A stretch of 5,128 nucleotides of DNA from Frankiales bacterium (GTDB taxonomy: Bacteria > Actinomycetota > Actinomycetes > Mycobacteriales > SCTD01), in the NCBI GenBank assembly GCA_025965755.1, contig JAOPWI010000229.1:1-5128 (forward strand). The letters are read 5' to 3'. The notes beneath the pieces are model-generated. The model had not been told where the DNA came from, made no database searches, and was given only the letters and a program-made list of their open reading frames with translations. A program made the position numbers and the translations under genes. Shown here piece by piece: positions 1-4,153 of the stretch. Each line of letters starts with the position of its first letter. The stretch's first letter is position 1.

Positions 1-768
1 CTGGGCTCGGGCCGCACGCGCGGCGCGCACGGGCCCCTGCCGGTGCCCGCGCCGGCGGTGCTGGCGCTGCTGGCCGGGGTGCCGGTGCAGGGCGGCGGTG
101 CGGCGTACGAGATGACGACGCCGACCGGCGCGGCGCTGCTCGCCTCCGTGGTGGGCGGCTGGGGACCGCTGCCGCCGATGGTGCTGGACCGGGTCGGCAC
201 GGGCGCCGGCGGGCGCGACCCGGACGACGTGGCGAACGTGCTGCGCCTGGTGCTCGGCGAGCCGGCGCCCTCCGCCCCGACCGAGCTGCTGCTCGAGACC
301 AACGTCGACGACCTGGACCCGCGGCTGTGGCCCGGGGTCCTCGCGGCGCTGCTGGAGGCGGGCGCGGCCGACGCGTGGCTGACCCCGGTGCTGATGAAGA
401 AGGGTCGCCCGGCGCACACGCTGTCGGTGCTCTGCGCCGCCGCGCTCGCCGGACGCGTCCGGGACGTGGTGTTCCGCCAGACCAGCACCCTGGGCGTGCG
501 CGAGTCGGCCGTGGGGCGCCATGTGCTCGACCGGCGGGAGATCCTGGTCGCTGTCGAGGGCCGACCGGTGCGGGTGAAGCTGGGGGTGCTCGCCGGCGAG
601 GTGGTCAACGCGATGCCGGAATGGGAGGACGTCGCCGCCGCGGCCGCCGCGCTCGGCCGACCGGCGAAGCAGGTGCTGCTGCAGGCCCACGCGGCCGCGC
701 ACACGGCCGCGGGCCCGCCCCCCGAAGGAGAGCGGGCCCGCGGGAAAGCGCGACGCGGTGCCGACTAG
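1..768 (+). CDS. larC: Nickel-pincer cofactor chelatase LarC, C-terminal part (5' end outside window)
   Basis: LarC is the CTP-dependent enzyme that inserts nickel into the pyridinium bisthiocarboxylic acid mononucleotide to finish the nickel-pincer cofactor of lactate racemase and related enzymes. The frame is open from base 1, giving 255 visible residues. The first reads GSGRTRGAHG, so the gene starts upstream; the in-frame GTG at 43 lies inside the conserved block PLPVPAPAVLALL and is not a start. Family motifs in order are EMTTPTGAALL (about visible residues 37-47), LETNVDDLDP (98-107), LTPVLMKKGRPA (127-138), TSTLGVRE (161-168) and NAMPEWEDV (203-211). The last 25 or so residues are a Pro/Gly/Arg/Ala-rich tail whose DNA forms a strong hairpin. 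The stop TAG at 766-768 overlaps the opposing gene's stop. In known pathways larB and larE accompany larC; they would have to lie to the left. Unlike the frameshifted L. plantarum larC, the visible part is one continuous frame. The family call is firm; the substrate enzyme is unknown. Confidence 0.93.
   Translation: MGSGRTRGAHGPLPVPAPAVLALLAGVPVQGGGAAYEMTTPTGAALLASVVGGWGPLPPMVLDRVGTGAGGRDPDDVANVLRLVLGEPAPSAPTELLLETNVDDLDPRLWPGVLAALLEAGAADAWLTPVLMKKGRPAHTLSVLCAAALAGRVRDVVFRQTSTLGVRESAVGRHVLDRREILVAVEGRPVRVKLGVLAGEVVNAMPEWEDVAAAAAALGRPAKQVLLQAHAAAHTAAGPPPEGERARGKARRGAD
707..743. terminator. Perfect 12-bp GC hairpin, candidate intrinsic terminator inside the larC 3' end
   Basis: The left arm CCGCGGGCCCGC (707-718) and right arm GCGGGCCCGCGG (732-743) are exact reverse complements around a 13-nt loop, in which CC-GAA-GG can add two more pairs. 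Each arm contains the 10-bp self-palindrome GCGGGCCCGC (709-718 and 732-741). The hairpin lies within larC, ending 22 bp before its stop codon. It is also 21 bp beyond the stop of the leftward DUF2382 gene, which is where a terminator for that gene would sit. Neither strand has a U tract after the stem; such L-shaped, tail-less terminators are often proposed in actinobacteria. Structure is seen directly; the terminator role is inferred. Confidence 0.5.
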
Positions 769-1604
769 CGGCGCGGCTCCACGGTGAGCTCGGAGTCCGT
801 GGACGTCTCGGTGGCCGCGCCCGTGCGGGTCTGGCCCTCGGGGTAGACGCCGTCGGCCTCGATGTTCTCCTTGCGGACCTCCTCGGAGACCTGCGCCTGC
901 TCGGTGACGGTCTGGGTGTCCAGGCGCACGCGCTCGACCGGAACGGTCTCCTTGGCGACGACCGGCTGCTCGGCGCGCAGCACGACCTCGTGCTCCTCCT
1001 CCGACAGGGCCGGACCGTCGAGCGCCTTGCCGACGTTGCCGTCCGTGATCGGCTCGCGCTCGATCCGGACCTCCTCGTGGCTGACCGGAACGGTCTGGGT
1101 GACGGTCTCGCTGGTGATGTACTTGCGCAGCCGCGCGCGGCCGGCCTCGACCTGCTGGGTGCCGACCTGCAGGCGCTCCTCGGAGCGGGTCATGGCGTCG
1201 TCGGTCGTCGGGCCCGAGGTGTCGTGCCCGACGGTGCCGTGGGCGTTGGCCGTCTGGGCCGTCTGGGTCGCCGTTGCCGTCTCGGTCTGGCCGCCACCCG
1301 TGATGCCGTAGTGGGTGTAGAGGCGCTGCTCCTCCTGCGGCGACAGCTCCGAGTCGGGGTCGATGTTCGGCGCCGAGGAGACGAGCTCCTTGTCGTAGGG
1401 CACCGAGACGGTGTCGCCCTGCAGGGTCGCCTCCGCCAGCGGCACGAAGTGCGTCTTCGCACCGAACAGGCCGGTGTGCACCGTCGCGAACGTCGGCTCC
1501 CCGCCGTCGCGGTCGGCGTACAGGGTCTCGATGGTGCCGAGCTTGCCGGAGGCCCCGTGCAGGGTCTTGCCCTGGAGCGTGCGGGCCTGGTCGAGGGTGA
1601 TCAT
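765..1604 (-). CDS. PRC-barrel and DUF2382 (YsnF/AvaK-like) domain protein
   Basis: The protein has 279 residues and no signal peptide or membrane segment, so it is probably cytoplasmic. An N-terminal PRC-barrel-like domain (about residues 1-85, starting MITLDQARTLQGKTLHG, with FATVHTGLFGAKTHFVPL) is followed by a Thr/Ala/Gln/Gly-rich linker (about 103-136). A DUF2382 domain (about 140-252) begins SEERLQVGTQQVEAGRARLR and contains the charged stretches TVPVSHEEVRIEREPI and KETVPVERVRLDTQTV. The tail is acidic and Thr-rich. This two-domain layout is common in actinobacteria and other bacteria. Stress association is reported for some YsnF-like members, but the molecular function is unknown. I chose ATG at 1602-1604 because it starts exactly at the PRC-barrel and has a GGGAGG ribosome site 10 nt upstream. 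An in-frame start at 1691 would add 29 low-quality residues and skip that site. The stop overlaps the larC stop at a shared CTAG. The gene is transcribed divergently from the oxidase gene. Confidence 0.88.
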   Translation of the reverse strand: MITLDQARTLQGKTLHGASGKLGTIETLYADRDGGEPTFATVHTGLFGAKTHFVPLAEATLQGDTVSVPYDKELVSSAPNIDPDSELSPQEEQRLYTHYGITGGGQTETATATQTAQTANAHGTVGHDTSGPTTDDAMTRSEERLQVGTQQVEAGRARLRKYITSETVTQTVPVSHEEVRIEREPITDGNVGKALDGPALSEEEHEVVLRAEQPVVAKETVPVERVRLDTQTVTEQAQVSEEVRKENIEADGVYPEGQTRTGAATETSTDSELTVEPRR

Positions 1605-1614
1605 GCGGGGGGTT

Positions 1615-1620
1615 CCTCCC
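1615..1620 (-). promoter_or_regulatory. Ribosome binding site that decides the start of the DUF2382 gene
   Basis: Read on the minus strand this is GGGAGG, with 10 nt before the ATG ending at 1604. It supports the 279-residue product over the 308-residue alternative. It directly abuts the inverted repeat at 1621-1670. Confidence 0.7.
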
Positions 1621-1670
1621 GGGTCGGGGTCAGTGCTACGGGATGTCGCTGACCACGGAGTGCCCGACCC
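1621..1670 (-). promoter_or_regulatory. Nested inverted repeat, candidate mRNA leader hairpin of the DUF2382 gene
   Basis: GGGTCGGG (1621-1628) is the exact reverse complement of CCCGACCC (1663-1670). Inside it, GTCAG (1629-1633) pairs with CTGAC (1649-1653). On the minus-strand transcript this would give an 8-bp outer stem, a 9-nt one-sided bulge, a 5-bp inner stem and a 15-nt loop, ending at the base next to the GGGAGG ribosome site. If transcription starts upstream of 1670, the structure could affect ribosome access; otherwise it could be an operator or promoter DNA. An alternative register (CGGGGTC 1625-1631 with GACCCCG 1666-1672) also exists. No known riboswitch class is recognised. Confidence 0.35.
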
Positions 1671-1784
1671 CGCTCGCTCCGTCACCGACACAGCGGCCCG
1701 ACGGCCCGGTCAGGCCGACCTGGCGACCGCGCCAGCGCCGGTGACAGGCTTTTTTCGCCGCCTTGATCGGCCCACCCGTGTTGA

Positions 1785-1801
1785 GCCGGGGTCTGCCGGG
1801 G
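1785..1801 (+). repeat. Short direct repeat GCCGGGG with 10-bp period
   Basis: GCCGGGG occurs at 1785-1791 and again at 1795-1801, one helical turn apart and 46-62 bp upstream of the oxidase start codon. The spacing would suit a regulator binding one face of the helix. The unit is short and GC only, so chance is a real alternative. Confidence 0.25.
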
Positions 1802-1831
1802 CAGGGCTGCTCTGCTCGCGTCACGTGAACC

Positions 1832-1837
1832 GGAGGA
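1832..1837 (+). promoter_or_regulatory. Ribosome binding site of the oxidase gene
   Basis: GGAGGA lies 9 nt before the ATG at 1847. It is a near-consensus Shine-Dalgarno site and fixes the start of the 335-residue product. Confidence 0.75.
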
Positions 1838-1846
1838 CCGCCCGCC

Positions 1847-2854
1847 ATGACCCCGCCCCTCGCGTCCAGCCTGGCCGTGCCGACCCCCGACGCGACCACC
1901 GCACCGCTCGCCGAGCGGCTGGAGATGGCCCTCGACACCGGCCCCGCCGTGCTGGCCACGCTGGTCGGCGAGGAGCCCGTCGACCGGCGGGACCGCTTCC
2001 TGGTCCTGCTGACCGTCTACGACCTGCACACCGCCCCGCTGGATCTGGTCGGCGACCGGGCCCGCCACCAGGGCTCGCCGGCGGTGGCCGAGCTCAAGAG
2101 CCGGCTCGAGGCCGCCTGGCTGGCCGAGCTGGACCAGGCCTGGGAGCAGGCCGGCGCGCTGTCGGAGGCCACCGGCGTGGACCGCGTCGTGTCGGCGATG
2201 CGCGCGGTCGCGGCCCGTGACCGGCTGCCGGACGCCTACAAGTGGCTCGCCAAGGAGGCCAGCTGGACCGAGCTGGTGGACTTCCTCGCGCTCGAGGGCG
2301 GGCCGGACGGCGGCTTCGACGACCTGGTCGCGGTCTGCCAGCTGGGGCTGTCCGGCAGCGCCAAGCTCGAGCTCGGCAAGAACTACTGGGACGATATGGG
2401 CCAGGGCGACCCGGCCGGCGTGCACACCGTGCTGCACGAGCAGCTGGCCGAGGCCATCGCGATGCCGCGCATTCCGCGCGAGCAGATGCCGGTCGAGGCG
2501 CTGGAGCGGGCGGCGCTCGGCGGCCTGCTGGCGACCAACCGCTGGCTCCAGCCGGAGATGCTCGGCGCGCTCGGCCTGCTCGAGCTGCAGGCCGGCCCGC
2601 GCTGCCGGCTGGTGCTGCAGGCGTTCGACCGGCTGGGCGCGCCCGCGGAGGCATACCCGTTCTACGTCGAGCACGCCGAGGTCGACCCGATCCACGGCCG
2701 GGACTGGATGGACAAGGCGGTCGTGCCGACCGTCGAGGAGCGACCGTCCTGGGGCCCGCGCATCGTCAAGGGCGCGTGGTGGCGCTCGACGGTCAACCTG
2801 CGCTTCTTCGAGGCGCTGCGGCTGCAGCTGGTGGGCGCGCAGAAGGCCGCCTAG
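1847..2854 (+). CDS. Haem-oxygenase-like metal oxidase, iron-containing redox enzyme family
   Basis: This 335-residue cytoplasmic protein is predicted all-helical. The middle and C-terminal parts look like the haem-oxygenase-like diiron oxidase (HDO) fold, annotated in databases as the iron-containing redox enzyme family. Family-like blocks are LVDFLALEGG (143-152), LSGSAKLELGKNYWDDMGQG (168-187), H193 and H197 in GVHTVLHEQL, E246 in GLLELQAG, and FYVEHAEVDPIHGRDW (272-287). The last carries H276-x3-D280-x2-H283, the C-terminal metal motif of HDO enzymes such as SznF and CADD. D183 sits where many relatives have Glu in a DE-x-G-x-G-x5-H pattern ending at H193. The first acidic ligand is uncertain (E150, D158 or D159). 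The N-terminal 120 residues are less conserved to my eye. HDO members oxidise varied small molecules; the substrate here is unknown. The gene lies 60 bp upstream of arcA on the same strand and may be cotranscribed. The fold call is fairly firm, while activity is inference. Confidence 0.8.
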   Translation: MTPPLASSLAVPTPDATTAPLAERLEMALDTGPAVLATLVGEEPVDRRDRFLVLLTVYDLHTAPLDLVGDRARHQGSPAVAELKSRLEAAWLAELDQAWEQAGALSEATGVDRVVSAMRAVAARDRLPDAYKWLAKEASWTELVDFLALEGGPDGGFDDLVAVCQLGLSGSAKLELGKNYWDDMGQGDPAGVHTVLHEQLAEAIAMPRIPREQMPVEALERAALGGLLATNRWLQPEMLGALGLLELQAGPRCRLVLQAFDRLGAPAEAYPFYVEHAEVDPIHGRDWMDKAVVPTVEERPSWGPRIVKGAWWRSTVNLRFFEALRLQLVGAQKAA

Positions 2855-2872
2855 CGGGACCGCACCGCTTCC

Positions 2873-2904
2873 GGCAGAGACCGGCCCGGTCACGGCCGTC
2901 TGCC
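2873..2904 (+). promoter_or_regulatory. Hairpin in the oxidase-arcA gap, immediately upstream of the arcA ribosome site
   Basis: GGCAGA (2873-2878) pairs with TCTGCC (2899-2904), and CGGCC (2882-2886) pairs with GGCCG (2894-2898). Together they form an 11-bp stem with a 3-nt bulge and a 7-nt loop (CGGTCAC). It begins 18 bp after the oxidase stop and is followed directly by AAGG (2905-2908), the likely arcA Shine-Dalgarno, 6 nt before the ATG. There is no U tract. It could be a partial terminator, an mRNA-stability element or a translation control hairpin for arcA; the sequence does not distinguish these. Confidence 0.4.
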
Positions 2905-2914
2905 AAGGTGGCGC

Positions 2915-4123
2915 ATGAGCCAGCACGCGGGCGTCACCAGTGAGGTCGGCCGGCTGCGCACGGTCCTGGTGCACCGGCCCGGCCCGGAGCTGCAGCGGCT
3001 GACGCCGCGCAACAGCGCCGACCTGCTCTTCGACGGGCTGCCCTGGGTCGGCCGCGCGCAGGAGGAGCACGACGCGTTCGCGCAGGCGCTGCGCGACCGC
3101 GACGTCGAGGTGCTCTACCTCGCCGAGCTGCTCGAGCAGACCCTCGACCTGCCGGCCGCCCGGGCCGACGCGGTGCACGCCGCGGTGGCGCCCACGGTCG
3201 TCGGCCCGTCCCTCGCCGGCGTGCTGCGCTCGTGGCTGCTCGACCTGGGCAGCACCGAGCTGGCCAGAGTGCTGGCTGCCGGCCTCACCCACGACGAGCT
3301 GCCCCGGGTCGGCGCCGAGGGCGTCGTCGCGCGGATGGCCGGCGCGCACGAGTTCGTCGTCCGGCCCCTGCCGAACCTGCTGTTCACCCGCGACTCCTCC
3401 GTCTGGGTCGACCGGCACGTCGCCGTCACCAGCCCGTCGATGCACGCCCGCCAGCGGGAGACGGCGCTCACCGGGGCGCTCTATCGGCACCACCCGCGCT
3501 TCGCGGGCACCGCGCTGCTGTACGGCGGCAGCCGGCAGGAGGCGTGGTTCGAGGGCGGTGACGTGCTGCTGCTGGCCGAGGGCGTCGTCGCGGTCGGCGT
3601 CGGCCAGCGCACCACCCCGGCCGGAGTCGAGGCGTTCGCGCTGCGCGCCTTCGCCGCCGGAGTCGCCCGGACGGTGCTCGCGGTCCCCATCGCCCAGGAG
3701 CGGGCGACCATGCACCTGGACACCATCTGCACGATGGTGGACACCGACGCGGTCGTGATGTTTCCGGCCGTCGCCGACACGCTGGCCGCGTTCACCGTCA
3801 CCCCGGACGGCGAGGGCGGTCTCGCCGTCGCCGACCCGCTGCCGTTCCTGGAGGCGGCCGCGGCGGCCATGGGCATCGACCGGCTCCGGCTGGTGGACAC
3901 CGGTCTGGATCCGGTCACCGCCGAGCGCGAGCAGTGGGACGACGGCAACAACACGCTGGCCCTCGCGCCCGGCCTGGTGGTGGCGTACGAGCGCAACGTC
4001 GTCACCAACCACGCCCTCGAGGCGGCCGGCATCGAGGTCGTGCGCGTCGCCGGCAGCGAGCTGGGCAGCGGCCGGGGCGGGCCGCGCTGCCTGTCCTGCC
4101 CGGTGCTGCGCGACCCGCTCTGA
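2915..4123 (+). CDS. arcA: Arginine deiminase
   Basis: Arginine deiminase hydrolyses L-arginine to L-citrulline and ammonia in the cytoplasm. The 402-residue length is close to the usual ~410. Start ATG 2915 is followed by the typical family opening (SEVGRLRTVLVHRPGPEL, residues 9-26). Catalytic residues seen by comparison with the Pseudomonas enzyme are D160 in NLLFTRDSS, E213 in WFEGGDV, H267 and D269 in TMHLDTICTMVD, and the nucleophile C392 in GRGGPRCLSCP. R232 probably corresponds to the active-site Arg 243 of that enzyme. NNTLAL (345-350) is also conserved. All key residues are present, so the enzyme should be active. No ornithine carbamoyltransferase, carbamate kinase or antiporter gene adjoins it: the upstream gene is an oxidase and the downstream gene is on the opposite strand. 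It may serve arginine catabolism, ammonia production or citrulline supply rather than ATP-yielding fermentation. Confidence 0.96.
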   Translation: MSQHAGVTSEVGRLRTVLVHRPGPELQRLTPRNSADLLFDGLPWVGRAQEEHDAFAQALRDRDVEVLYLAELLEQTLDLPAARADAVHAAVAPTVVGPSLAGVLRSWLLDLGSTELARVLAAGLTHDELPRVGAEGVVARMAGAHEFVVRPLPNLLFTRDSSVWVDRHVAVTSPSMHARQRETALTGALYRHHPRFAGTALLYGGSRQEAWFEGGDVLLLAEGVVAVGVGQRTTPAGVEAFALRAFAAGVARTVLAVPIAQERATMHLDTICTMVDTDAVVMFPAVADTLAAFTVTPDGEGGLAVADPLPFLEAAAAAMGIDRLRLVDTGLDPVTAEREQWDDGNNTLALAPGLVVAYERNVVTNHALEAAGIEVVRVAGSELGSGRGGPRCLSCPVLRDPL

Positions 4124-4153
4124 GCGGTCCGGTCCCCGTCTGGGTCAGCGCAG
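4106..4153. terminator. Imperfect inverted repeat spanning the convergent stops of arcA and the DUF5926 gene
   Basis: CTGCGCGACCC (4106-4116) pairs with GGGTC-A-GCGCAG (4142-4153), giving 11 pairs with one bulged A at 4147 around a 25-nt loop. It covers both stop codons (4121-4123 plus, 4145-4147 minus) and the 21-bp gap. Position and symmetry suit a bidirectional terminator, but the large loop and lack of T tracts make this tentative. Confidence 0.35.

Larger units (their letters stand above)
1605..1846. other. Divergent intergenic control region (242 bp)
   Basis: This is the only sizeable non-coding stretch and must hold the start signals for both the leftward DUF2382 gene and the rightward oxidase gene. 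I found no convincing -35/-10 pair on either strand. TTGATC (1763-1768) and TTGAGC (1781-1786) lack a matching -10. Visible elements are the nested inverted repeat at 1621-1670, a 6-bp stem CTGGCG/CGCCAG (1720-1725 with 1730-1735), the spaced inverted repeat GTCACCG/CGGTGAC (1681-1687 and 1739-1745), a T6 run at 1750-1755, a 7-bp direct repeat at 1785-1801 and the palindrome TCACGTGA (1821-1828). The T6 run stands out in such GC-rich DNA and may mark promoter or bending DNA. I see no small gene or RNA gene here. Confidence 0.6.

Noticed and set aside
327..1652. Plus-strand open frame of 441 codons across larC and the DUF2382 gene
   Set aside because: It is a shadow frame with composition-driven Arg/Gly/Leu repeats that overlaps two genes with firm family matches.
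1605..1691. N-terminal extension of the DUF2382 gene to the start at 1691
   Set aside because: The 29 extra residues show no family match, and the ATG at 1604 has a good ribosome site and begins exactly at the PRC-barrel.
1720..1755. Stem CTGGCG/CGCCAG followed by T6 as a rho-independent terminator
   Set aside because: The T run starts 14 nt after the stem, and no plus-strand gene ends upstream of it. The region is between divergent starts.
1821..1828. Palindrome TCACGTGA just upstream of the oxidase ribosome site, as an operator
   Set aside because: An 8-bp palindrome is expected many times in 5 kb by chance, and the flanks do not extend the symmetry.
1682..4012. Very long minus-strand open frame (776 codons) opposite the oxidase and arcA
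   Set aside because: Its translation is Arg/Gly/Ala/Val-rich with no domain, and it lies antisense to two clearly recognisable genes. Long shadow frames are expected in DNA this GC-rich.
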